Shown here: one piece after another, positions 1-5,490 of the stretch | How the letters are laid out: each line of letters starts with the position of its first letter | Position numbering within the stretch: the first letter of the stretch is position 1 | NCBI GenBank assembly: GCA_050485865.1 | Contig: JBJHCE010000086.1 | Coordinates: 1 to 12,604 of the forward strand | DNA from: SKNW01 sp050485865 | GTDB lineage: Bacteria; Gemmatimonadota; Gemmatimonadetes; Longimicrobiales; Gaopeijiaceae | DNA length: 12,604 bases | Reading direction: 5' to 3' | Translations under genes and position numbers: made by a program | The notes under the pieces: generated by a model | The model's database searches: none | The model's input: only the letters and a program-made list of their open reading frames with translations | Told to the model about the DNA's origin: nothing

Positions 1-164
1 GCACGGGGGGGCACCGGGGGCAGGCCGCCGAGCTCCTCGAGCTCTCCGACCGGGCGCTCCGCTACAAGATCCGGGAGTACGGGCTGGACGGGGCGGAGGA
101 CGAGGAGGGCGGGGCGGGGGAGGAGGTCGCGGAAGGCGGAGAGGGCGGGGCGGGGGAGGGGTAG
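1..164 (+). CDS. C-terminal end of a sigma-54-dependent response regulator (NtrC/PilR type), partial
   Basis: Only the last ~54 codons are present (in frame from base 3; stop TAG at 162-164); the start is outside the window. The visible part contains QAAELLELSDRALRYKIREYGL, which fits the Fis-type helix-turn-helix that closes NtrC-family activators (family pattern: AA..LGI...TLRYKLKKYGL). Such proteins bind upstream of sigma-54 promoters and use an AAA+ domain, not visible here, to open them. A tail of about 25 residues follows the helix-turn-helix and is almost entirely Gly, Glu, Asp and Ala, longer and more acidic than usual. Next to type IV pilus genes the natural guess is PilR, the response regulator of a PilS/PilR pair; this is inferred from context because the receiver and AAA+ domains are not seen. 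It converges on hipA with 7 bases between the stops and no evident terminator. Confidence 0.8.
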   Translation, partial: TGGHRGQAAELLELSDRALRYKIREYGLDGAEDEEGGAGEEVAEGGEGGAGEG

Positions 165-171
165 GTGCGCC

Positions 172-1494
172 TCAGGGCCGGCCGGACGCGGCGGCAATGG
201 CGCGGGCGATCCGTTCCGACGCCCCGGTGGGGACACCGGCCGCCTCCGCGAAACGGGGCCACTGGCCCACGGCGTCCCGGACTTCGCCGATGATCTCCCG
301 TGCGCGGGCGGCATCGAGATCCGACCTGAGGGCGACCCGGAGCATGTCCTTTTCCCCCGGGTGCCCGGCTTCTCCGTCCACGGCCATGGTGTGGCCGCCC
401 CCGGGCCCGTTCGAGAAGACCAGGTCGTAGGCCGGGGCGAGCCTCCAGGTGCCGGAGCGGTCCATCAGGTACGAGAAGTTCTTCACGTGGTCGTCCCGGT
501 TGTGGGAGAGCACGTTCAGGACCATGCGCCGGAAGGCCTCCTCCACCTCGCGGTGGTCCCGCGTGAGCAGCAGGGTCGCTCTCAGGAATCCCTCGTACTC
601 GAGCGAGGGGATCCGGTGGCTCGCGTGGAGGAGCCCTCCCAGGGTGTGCATGTGGAGCTTCCGGGGGCCTCCGCGGTGGGGGCCGGTGCGGTGGGGGCCA
701 GTGCGGTGGGGGCCTGCGCGGTCGAATCGCTCGGTGGCGAAATGGGCGCCTCCGTCCGCAGTCACGAAGAGGGTCGAGGCCGGCACCCGGACTCCGGCCT
801 CGCGAGCCATGGCGGCGTAGGCGAACTCGACCCTTCCGATCTCCGGGGGGTCGCCGTCGCCCGGGAACTTGACGAGCCACTCGCGGAACCCTTCCGGTGG
901 GTGCTCGGCCCCCGCGAGGGCGCGGCCGTCCGGGTGCACGGCCAGGACGACCTTGGGCCTCGCGCCTCCAGGGGAGCCGCCGGCCAGCCGGAGCGCCGGA
1001 AGGACCTCCTCGGCGCTTCCGGCCACGAGCCGCCCGGCCTGCCGCGAGAGCGCACCCAGCTCCGTCGGGATCCCGGGATCCCCCTGCCCGGAGTCCTCCG
1101 GCCCGGAGCCCACCAACCCGGATGCGTCTCCCGCGTCGGAAGGGTTCGGGTGGTAGGACAGGGCGCCCATGCCCCGGGTCCCGATGTAGGCGAGACGCTC
1201 CAGGGGTGAGACCGAGGCGGGGTCCACCCCCCGGGCCCGGAACACCCGGTCCATGAGCAGAAGCCCCCACCCGTCGGGAAGGGAGTCGAGGAAGACCCCG
1301 AAGACGGGGCCGAACTCCCGGTCCTCGTGCTGGAAGAGCCCGGGTCTTGCCGGAAGCTTGAAGGGCGAGATCGGAAGGGGGGCCTCGAGAAAGGCCGGGG
1401 CGTACTCGAAGTAGACGCGCCCTTCGCGCTCGGCGAGGGTTCCGAGGACGCGTTCCTCGTCGCCCCGGTCGAGGCGTACATCAAGGCTTCGCAT
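172..1494 (-). CDS. hipA: HipA-family serine/threonine kinase toxin
   Basis: A 440-residue HipA-like kinase, the toxin half of a type II toxin-antitoxin pair. Characterised HipA proteins phosphorylate translation factors such as glutamyl-tRNA synthetase and cause growth arrest; the target here is unknown. Visible parts in order: an N-terminal HipA_N-type domain (about 1-115, with FGPVFGVFLDSLPDGWG at 61-77); a Gly-rich loop GGSPGGARPK at 172-181; WLVKFP at 206-211 carrying the presumed ATP-site Lys; ERFDR at 255-259; the catalytic loop HNRDDHVKNFS at 331-341; and the metal-binding AYDL at 355-358. All key kinase motifs look intact. The ATG at 1494 is chosen because it overlaps the end of hipB by 14 bases, has GGAAGG seven bases upstream, and is where homology begins; an open frame continuing to 1677 lacks family similarity. 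An insertion of GPHRT/GPHRG repeats (261-275) is unusual. Confidence 0.92.
   Translation of the reverse strand: MRSLDVRLDRGDEERVLGTLAEREGRVYFEYAPAFLEAPLPISPFKLPARPGLFQHEDREFGPVFGVFLDSLPDGWGLLLMDRVFRARGVDPASVSPLERLAYIGTRGMGALSYHPNPSDAGDASGLVGSGPEDSGQGDPGIPTELGALSRQAGRLVAGSAEEVLPALRLAGGSPGGARPKVVLAVHPDGRALAGAEHPPEGFREWLVKFPGDGDPPEIGRVEFAYAAMAREAGVRVPASTLFVTADGGAHFATERFDRAGPHRTGPHRTGPHRGGPRKLHMHTLGGLLHASHRIPSLEYEGFLRATLLLTRDHREVEEAFRRMVLNVLSHNRDDHVKNFSYLMDRSGTWRLAPAYDLVFSNGPGGGHTMAVDGEAGHPGEKDMLRVALRSDLDAARAREIIGEVRDAVGQWPRFAEAAGVPTGASERIARAIAAASGRP
673..717 (-). repeat. 15-bp tandem repeat (three copies) inside hipA
   Basis: Three consecutive 15-base units start at 673, 688 and 703 on the plus strand, each beginning GCGGTGGGGGCC with small differences in the last three bases. 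A fourth unit is begun and then lost at 718. Read on the minus strand they encode the pentapeptide GPHRT/GPHRG repeated in tandem in HipA, just after ERFDR. The unit is a multiple of three, so a change in copy number would keep the reading frame. Confidence 0.85.
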
Positions 1495-1801
1495 CGCTTC
1501 GCCTTCCGCGCTTGCGGGTCGGTCGGGCATCCAGCCGCTCGAGGTCGGCAAGGGACCTGGCCGGTGGGGGTGCGAAGAGCGGGCCGAACCCCGCCTGGGC
1601 GTCCAGAACCACCGCGAGCCGGATGAGCCGCTCGAGGGAGATGCGACCGGTCCGCTCGAACCGGCGGTAGGTGGCAAGCGTGATCCCGCTTCGCTGGGCG
1701 AGCTCGTCCTGGGTCCAGCCGCGTTCGAGCCTGAGCGCCTTCACGCGCCGGGAGAGCATCTGGGCGATCTCGCGCGGGGTCTGGAGTTCGATCGGCAACA
1801 T
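1481..1801 (-). CDS. hipB: HipB-like Xre-family antitoxin/repressor
   Basis: A 106-residue protein with a Cro/C1 (Xre) helix-turn-helix at about residues 18-66; WTQDELAQRSGITLATYRRF fits helices 2 and 3. After it comes GFGPLFAPPP and a basic tail rich in Arg and Lys, as in other small HipB-like partners of HipA. Its expected job is to bind HipA and repress its own operon. The end of the gene overlaps hipA by 14 bases, implying translational coupling. The ATG at 1801 has no recognisable Shine-Dalgarno sequence directly upstream; an internal ATG (residue 15) would still keep the whole helix-turn-helix. It is transcribed divergently from the pilin genes that begin at 1935, so the 133-base gap must hold control signals for both directions. 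Confidence 0.9.
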   Translation of the reverse strand: MLPIELQTPREIAQMLSRRVKALRLERGWTQDELAQRSGITLATYRRFERTGRISLERLIRLAVVLDAQAGFGPLFAPPPARSLADLERLDARPTRKRGRRSDAKP

Positions 1802-1934
1802 GGTATCGCTTATGCGTATTCAGGGGATAGTGATGACAAAATAATAGCGGTAGTGGCGGTCGTATGCCACAGGCGCCGCGAAGTCGTCCCCTCCTGCCAT
1901 CCGTGCGCCCCGGGGGCGGTGCGATCGTGTCGCC
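1802..1934. promoter_or_regulatory. Divergent intergenic region between hipB and minor pilin cassette 1, with an AT-rich patch
   Basis: The stretch 1802-1850 is strikingly AT-rich for this window. AATAAT (1840-1845) is a plausible plus-strand -10, and on the minus strand TATTAT (1846-1841) is a plausible -10 for hipBA; neither has a convincing -35 at the right distance. An imperfect inverted repeat, TATTC-AGG-GGATA (1817-1829), resembles the half-sites TATCC/GGATA known for E. coli HipB, but the spacer is 3 bases rather than 8. It would lie in the 5' leader or promoter of hipB, where an autorepressor would bind. All of this is pattern matching; the AT-rich patch itself is directly visible. 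Confidence 0.35.
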
Positions 1935-2381
1935 ATGAACGCCCGGATCCGCTCCCGACTCGGTCACACCCTCCTCGAGCTCGCCGTCGTGGTGGCGGTG
2001 CTCGGGATCGTGGCCATGGTGGGGGTGGGGGCGGCGCGGAGCCAGGTGGACCGCCTGGCCGTGAACGCCGCCCGCGAGGAGGTGGCCGGAATCCTCCGCG
2101 AGGCCCGGGGTGCCGCCCGGATGCACGGGGGCGCGCGGGTGGAGGTCGCGGCGGGGGGGACGGTGGAGCTCCGGGTGCGGGGCGACTCGCTCCTTCGCCG
2201 CTACGACCCCTCCGGGCACGGGGTGCGGGTGTCGCCCCGGGGCCCTCGCGACGAGGCGGAGCTCGTGTACGGCCCCACCGGGCTCGGAAGGGCGTCGTCC
2301 CTCACCCTCGAGTTCCGGCGCGGGAGCATCACCCGGCCCCTCGTGGTCTCCGCCTACGGGCGGGTGCGGAGGGAGGGATGA
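1935..2381 (+). CDS. FimT/GspH-like minor (pseudo)pilin, cassette 1
   Basis: A 148-residue type IV prepilin-like protein. The N-terminus has a short basic leader ending in Gly10, then HTLLELAVVVAVLGIVAM: cleavage after Gly10 gives Glu at +5, as prepilin peptidase substrates require, followed by the hydrophobic helix that embeds it in the inner membrane and later the fibre core. The residue at +1 is His instead of the usual Phe, Met or Leu. The rest (REEVAGILREARGAARMHGG, then beta-rich sequence) fits the GspH/FimT fold. It is probably a minor pilin in the tip/priming complex, inferred from the four-gene set it begins. Its stop overlaps the next start (ATGA, 2378-2381). No strong Shine-Dalgarno sequence is seen before the ATG, but that ATG gives a typical leader length. 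Confidence 0.85.
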   Translation: MNARIRSRLGHTLLELAVVVAVLGIVAMVGVGAARSQVDRLAVNAAREEVAGILREARGAARMHGGARVEVAAGGTVELRVRGDSLLRRYDPSGHGVRVSPRGPRDEAELVYGPTGLGRASSLTLEFRRGSITRPLVVSAYGRVRREG

Positions 2382-2755
2382 GGCGCCTGCGGGTCGGACC
2401 CTGCCGGACAGGACAGGACCAGGGCGGGAGCCTCCTCCTCGAGGCCCTCTTCGCCCTCTTCCTCCTGGGGGTCACCGCCATGGCGGCGCTCGCCCTCCTG
2501 GCCCACGCCATGCGCTCCTTCGCCGTGGCCGAAGCCCGGGGCAGGGCGGTGCCCGTGGCGGCCTCGTGGCTCGCGGAGCCGCCCGCCGACTCGGCCGCCA
2601 CCCCCGTGGGGCCGGGGGAGCTCCGGTGGGAGGTGGCGCCGGGGGCGCCCGGTACGGGCGATGGGCCTCCGCCCCCGCTCCGGATCCGCTACGAGGACCC
2701 CCGCGGGGGGGTGTGGCTCCTTCCGGCGCCCCCGAGGCCCGGGGGGTGGCCGTGA
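2378..2755 (+). CDS. PilV/GspI-like minor (pseudo)pilin, cassette 1
   Basis: A 125-residue prepilin-like protein. A 17-residue leader ends in GG, then SLLLEALFALFLLGVTAM: cleavage after Gly17 places Ser at +1 and Glu at +5, followed by a membrane helix to about residue 42. The SLLEALFAL pattern is typical of the PilV/GspI group. The remainder is short, rich in Pro and Gly, and ends with RIRYEDPRGGVWLLPAPP. The ATG at 2378 overlaps the preceding stop by 4 bases and has GGAGG five bases upstream, which decides the start although the frame stays open further upstream. It ends in a GTGA overlap with the next gene. Base composition is extremely GC-rich, like the other cassette-1 genes. Confidence 0.82.
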   Translation: MRRLRVGPCRTGQDQGGSLLLEALFALFLLGVTAMAALALLAHAMRSFAVAEARGRAVPVAASWLAEPPADSAATPVGPGELRWEVAPGAPGTGDGPPPPLRIRYEDPRGGVWLLPAPPRPGGWP

Positions 2756-3573
2756 TCCCGCTCCGCGCGTCACGCGCCGGCCATACCCGGGCCGGGCACA
2801 CCCTGGTCGAGCTCACCGTGGCCCTCTTCCTTGCGGGGTTCGTGGCGGCGCTCGTGGCCTCCCTCGTGGCGGGCTCGACCCGGGCCCTGGCCGACCTCCT
2901 GGGGCGCTCCGAGGCCGCCGAGACCCGGCGCACGGTGGCGGCGCTCCTCCACGAGGAGCTCTCGATCGGGGTCGAGGGGCGGGACTGGCGCCTCGAGGGC
3001 GAGCGGGCGGTGGTGCTCCGGGCCTTCCGGGGGTGGGCCCGGGTGTGCGGGCGGGGTGCGGAGGAGGGAAGCCTCCGGGTGGCGTGGCGGGGCGACCGCC
3101 TCCCGGACCCGGCCCGGGACTCGCTCCTGGTGCTCGGGGCGGGGGGCGACTGGACCCCGGCGGCCCTCGCCCACGTGGGCGGGGCGCCGGCCTCGGCCTT
3201 CGCGGCGCCCTGCGCGGCGGGGCCCGGCGAGCGGGTGGCCGACTGGCGGGTCTCGGGGGGCCCGGAGGCGCCCCTCCCCGAGACCCCCCTTCTTGCCCGC
3301 TACTTCGAGACCGGCCGCTACTCCCTGGAAGACGGCGCCTTCAGGTACCGCCGGGGCACCGCCGGAAGGCAGCCCCTCACCCCCGAGGTCGTGGCCCCGG
3401 CGAGTCGCTTCCACCCTGTCCCGGGCGGCGGGATCGAGGTGGAGCTCCACCTCCGCCTGGGGCCCCGGCCCGCGGCCCCGGCCACGCCCTCGGTCGGGGC
3501 GCCGGACCGCTGGGTCGTGCGCGGGGATCCGGCCCACACCCCGGGCGCCCCCGCGCCCCCCGGTGCGCCATGA
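2752..3573 (+). CDS. PilW/GspJ-like minor (pseudo)pilin, cassette 1
   Basis: A 273-residue prepilin-like protein starting at GTG 2752, in a GTGA overlap with the previous stop; a second in-frame GTG at 2746 is possible. The leader contains a duplicated RAGHT: SRAGHTRAGHTLVELTVALF. Cleavage after the second Gly (Gly15) gives Glu at +5 and His at +1, followed by a hydrophobic helix to about residue 37. After it come a helical stretch (STRALADLLGRSEAAETRRT, then VAALLHEEL) and a long beta-rich domain, the plan of PilW/GspJ proteins. It belongs to the same four-gene unit and overlaps the next start (ATGA, 3570-3573). Separate identities as PilW (pilus) or GspJ (type II secretion) cannot be settled by sequence alone; the neighbouring pilMNOPQ operon favours the pilus. 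Confidence 0.82.
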   Translation: MIPLRASRAGHTRAGHTLVELTVALFLAGFVAALVASLVAGSTRALADLLGRSEAAETRRTVAALLHEELSIGVEGRDWRLEGERAVVLRAFRGWARVCGRGAEEGSLRVAWRGDRLPDPARDSLLVLGAGGDWTPAALAHVGGAPASAFAAPCAAGPGERVADWRVSGGPEAPLPETPLLARYFETGRYSLEDGAFRYRRGTAGRQPLTPEVVAPASRFHPVPGGGIEVELHLRLGPRPAAPATPSVGAPDRWVVRGDPAHTPGAPAPPGAP

Positions 3574-4391
3574 ACCGCCGCGGCTTCCGTGACCGCCGGG
3601 GCTTCCTCCTCCCCACCGTGCTCCTTCTCGTGGTGGGGTTCACGGCCCTGGCCATGGCGGCGCTCGCCCTGGCCCTGGCCGAGCACCGGAGCGCCGAGTG
3701 GGAGCGGGGGTGGATGACTCCGGAGCGCACCGAGCCCGGGCTCGTGGCCGAGCTGGGGCACGGGTACCGGGTCCTCGCGGACGGGGGGGGGGACTCGGCA
3801 GGCGACCCCGACGCGCCGCTCCCGCCCCCGGCGGTCCAGCGCGTCGCCTGGTGCCTGGACCCCGACCTCGAGGCCGGCGGGGCGTGGGGTGCGTCAGCGG
3901 GGGGTGACCCGGCGCATCCTCCCCGCCTCGGTCCCCTGGCCGCCGCGGAGCTGGTCGGCCTCGCCCTCGAGGCGGGCGGGTGGCCCCTTCCGGTAGACGG
4001 GACCCGGGCGGTGCTCCCGGTTCCGGGGAGCGGCGAAGGCGAAGGCCCCCATGCCGCCGACACCCTCCGCATCCACACGAGCGATGCCGCCGTGCTTCTC
4101 GGTGCCGCGGCGGAGGGACCCTGGCTCCTCGTGGCGGCGGGGGAAGTCGAGGTGGAGGGGCCCGGGCGGTTCTCCGGCGTCGTGATCGCGGCGGGGACGT
4201 TCCACCTGAAACGCGACGCCTGGGTGCGGGGCGGGGTGCGGGCCGGCGGGCTCCAGGTGGAGGAGGCGGACGGAGCGCCCTCGCCCATGAGCCCCGTCAC
4301 TCCCGACTCGGCGAGGGTGGCCCAGGCGCTCGCCCTTCTTCCCGCCTGCCCCATTCCGGTGCACGCAGTGGGGCGGCTCGGGCGGTACTGA
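3570..4391 (+). CDS. PilX/GspK-like minor pilin with no Glu+5, cassette 1
   Basis: A 273-residue protein, last in cassette 1, starting at ATG 3570 within an ATGA overlap. A basic leader ends in RRG (Gly11) and is followed by FLLPTVLLLVVGFTALAM; with cleavage there, +1 is Phe but +5 is Thr, so the usual Glu is missing, as in GspK and some PilX proteins. The middle is Pro- and Gly-rich. Toward the end, roughly residues 189-233, hydrophobic and Gly residues alternate (LLVAAGEVEVEG, then FSGVVIAAG, VRGGVRAGG), which looks like a short beta-helix or bactofilin-like repeat. The same arrangement is found in the last gene of cassette 2, so the two look paralogous. GspK/PilX-type proteins sit at the tip of the initiation complex. 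A run of ten G residues (3783-3792) lies inside the gene. Confidence 0.72.
   Translation: MNRRGFRDRRGFLLPTVLLLVVGFTALAMAALALALAEHRSAEWERGWMTPERTEPGLVAELGHGYRVLADGGGDSAGDPDAPLPPPAVQRVAWCLDPDLEAGGAWGASAGGDPAHPPRLGPLAAAELVGLALEAGGWPLPVDGTRAVLPVPGSGEGEGPHAADTLRIHTSDAAVLLGAAAEGPWLLVAAGEVEVEGPGRFSGVVIAAGTFHLKRDAWVRGGVRAGGLQVEEADGAPSPMSPVTPDSARVAQALALLPACPIPVHAVGRLGRY
3783..3792 (+). repeat. 10-G homopolymer inside a minor pilin gene
   Basis: Ten consecutive G residues are part of the codons GAC GGG GGG GGG GAC (Asp-Gly-Gly-Gly-Asp) of the PilX/GspK-like gene. Gain or loss of one G would shift the frame and remove the C-terminal ~200 residues. It is the longest G run I noticed in a coding region here. 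It may equally be a site of sequencing error. Confidence 0.95.
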
Positions 4392-4606
4392 CCTCCCTCG
4401 GTCGGAAACCGGAAACGAGGTTCGTTCAAGGGACCCGGGACCGGGCCGATTCGGAACTTTTTTCCGATCCGTTCCGGTGCCGGCGCCGCCCGACTGCGCG
4501 AAACCGGGCCGTGCGTGGCGTTTCCGCTGGCATGGAAATCGCGGAGGTGAGGGGCCGAATCCCCGACGCGGGATCCCCCGAGTCCGTTCACCCCCGGAGC
4601 CCCCGG
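4392..4606. other. Intergenic region between the two minor pilin cassettes
   Basis: No gene is seen in these 215 bases. The composition is visibly less GC-rich than cassette 1. Directly visible are a tandem 7-base repeat CGGAAAC (4403-4416), a perfect 6-bp stem TCGGAA/TTCCGA with a 5-base loop (4451-4467), and a sigma-54-like promoter (4528-4543). The stem is not followed by a T run, so I do not call a terminator; it could be an activator site or chance. Cassette 2 therefore probably has its own transcription start instead of depending on read-through from cassette 1. Confidence 0.6.
4528..4543 (+). promoter_or_regulatory. Candidate sigma-54 (RpoN) promoter before minor pilin cassette 2
   Basis: TGGCATGGAAATCGCG aligns with the sigma-54 consensus TGGCACG-N4-TTGCW: the -24 GG (4529-4530) and the -12 GC (4541-4542) are present at exactly the required 10-base spacing, and TGGCA, the G at position 7 and the first T of the -12 box also match. 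Mismatches are T for C at position 6, C for T at position 13 and G for W at position 16. Transcription would begin near 4554, giving a leader of roughly 53 bases to the start codon at 4607. The idea is strengthened by the sigma-54 activator fragment at the left edge. No experiment is implied. Confidence 0.5.
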
Positions 4607-5110
4607 ATGCCAGGAAGTACGACACGAAGGTCGACCCGAGCGGGGTTCACCCTCCTCGAGATGATCGTGGTGATTGCGATCGGGGGGGTGCTCACCTCCA
4701 TCGCCATTCTGGCGTTTTCGCAGGTGCAGGGCCAGCTCGCCACCCGGTCTGCCCAGAACAACTTCCTGAGCCTTCATGCGCAGGCCCGGGCGGTGGCGGT
4801 GGAGCGAGGGGTTCCGGTACAGTTGGTGATCGACGCCGGCGGCGACGAGGTCCGGATCGAATGGACGGGGCCCGACGGCCTCGAGGTCCTGAACCGGCTG
4901 AACCTTGGGCAGGAGTTCGACGTCAACGTGACGATCCCCAGTGGCTCGACCACGAGCCCGGCGAGGGTGTGCTTCACGGCGAGAGGGATCGCGAACCCGG
5001 GATGCGGCACCGTGACCGAAATCACCCGCGTGCGGCTCCAGAGGGGGGCGGGCGATCAGGGGATTCGTGAGGTCGAAATTCTTCCGCTGGGACAGGCGAG
5101 GGCACTGTGA
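4607..5110 (+). CDS. FimT/GspH-like minor pilin, cassette 2
   Basis: A 167-residue prepilin with a fully canonical N-terminus: a basic leader ending in RAG (Gly13), then FTLLEMIVVIAIGGVL, giving Phe at +1 and Glu at +5, then a membrane/fibre helix to about residue 34. After it comes QGQLATRSAQNNFLSLHAQA, typical of FimT/GspH, and a beta domain with two Cys residues (in RVCFTARG and NPGCGT) that could form a disulfide. The ATG at 4607 is chosen because GGAG lies seven bases upstream and the leader is short; an in-frame ATG at 4532 sits inside the sigma-54-like promoter and has no Shine-Dalgarno sequence. The codon mix includes AT-ending codons, unlike cassette 1. The stop overlaps the next start by one base (TGATG). 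Confidence 0.9.
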   Translation: MPGSTTRRSTRAGFTLLEMIVVIAIGGVLTSIAILAFSQVQGQLATRSAQNNFLSLHAQARAVAVERGVPVQLVIDAGGDEVRIEWTGPDGLEVLNRLNLGQEFDVNVTIPSGSTTSPARVCFTARGIANPGCGTVTEITRVRLQRGAGDQGIREVEILPLGQARAL

Positions 5111-5490
5111 TGAATCAAAAGGGGCTGACACTGATCGAGGTGGTCGTCGCCATGCTGATCCTGACGGTGGGACTGCTCGGGCTCGCAGCCGGGACTGGTT
5201 GGGTCCTGCGGAACGTGGAGGCGGCGCGGGTCGACACCTCGCGTGCGACCGCGATCCAGTCGGCGATCGAGCGGGTCCGTTCCGTGCCATTCGACGACCT
5301 TGCAACCCCCGGATCCGCGACGCTCCCCGACGGCTTCACCGTGTCGTGGACTCGGCTCGGGGGTACGAACCGACATGCCAACATGCAGATCATCGTGGTG
5401 GGCCCCGGGCGCACGGGTGCGGCGGCCGGCGGCATGCCCGGGTTGACCATGAATGCCGCAGATACCATCACGTACCGGGTGCTCCGATGA
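5110..5490 (+). CDS. PilV-like minor pilin, cassette 2
   Basis: A 126-residue prepilin with a five-residue leader MNQKG followed by LTLIEVVVAMLILTVGLLGL: cleavage after Gly5 gives Leu at +1 and Glu at +5. The pattern LTLIEVVVAMLILTVGLLGL and the following TGWVLRNVEAARVDTSRATA are characteristic of PilV/type IV pilus modification proteins. The C-terminal part is a short beta domain (FTVSWTRLGG, MQIIVVGPGR). The ATG at 5110 is preferred (GAGGG seven bases upstream; TGATG overlap with the previous stop); a GTG at 5107 would add one residue. It is coupled to the next gene by an ATGA overlap (5487-5490). It probably acts in the priming/tip complex with its neighbours. Confidence 0.88.
   Translation: MNQKGLTLIEVVVAMLILTVGLLGLAAGTGWVLRNVEAARVDTSRATAIQSAIERVRSVPFDDLATPGSATLPDGFTVSWTRLGGTNRHANMQIIVVGPGRTGAAAGGMPGLTMNAADTITYRVLR

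Noticed and set aside
762..2219. Long open frame on the minus strand in another frame of hipBA and the upstream pilin region
   Set aside because: Composition is Arg/Pro/Ser/Gly-rich without domain character; it overlaps hipA and hipB, which have clear motifs. It is a by-product of GC-rich DNA with few stop codons.
1935..4391. Cassette 1 as part of a type II secretion system (GspH-I-J-K)
   Set aside because: The order would fit, but no GspG, GspL/M or secretin of that type is here, all neighbours are T4P genes, and its last gene shares an unusual segment with the last gene of cassette 2. Kept only as an alternative.
4451..4467. Hairpin TCGGAA/TTCCGA as a Rho-independent terminator of cassette 1
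   Set aside because: The stem is only 6 bp, T residues are in the loop rather than after the stem, and it lies 60 bases past the stop codon. Recorded only as part of the gap description.
4532..5110. Longer FimT-like product starting at ATG 4532
   Set aside because: No Shine-Dalgarno sequence, would add 25 residues before an already adequate leader, and the ATG lies inside the sigma-54-like promoter. The ATG at 4607 has GGAG at the right distance.
3377..5305. Very long open frame on the minus strand opposite the minor pilin genes
   Set aside because: It runs across two real gene cassettes and the gap between them, is low-complexity, and has no recognisable start or domain.
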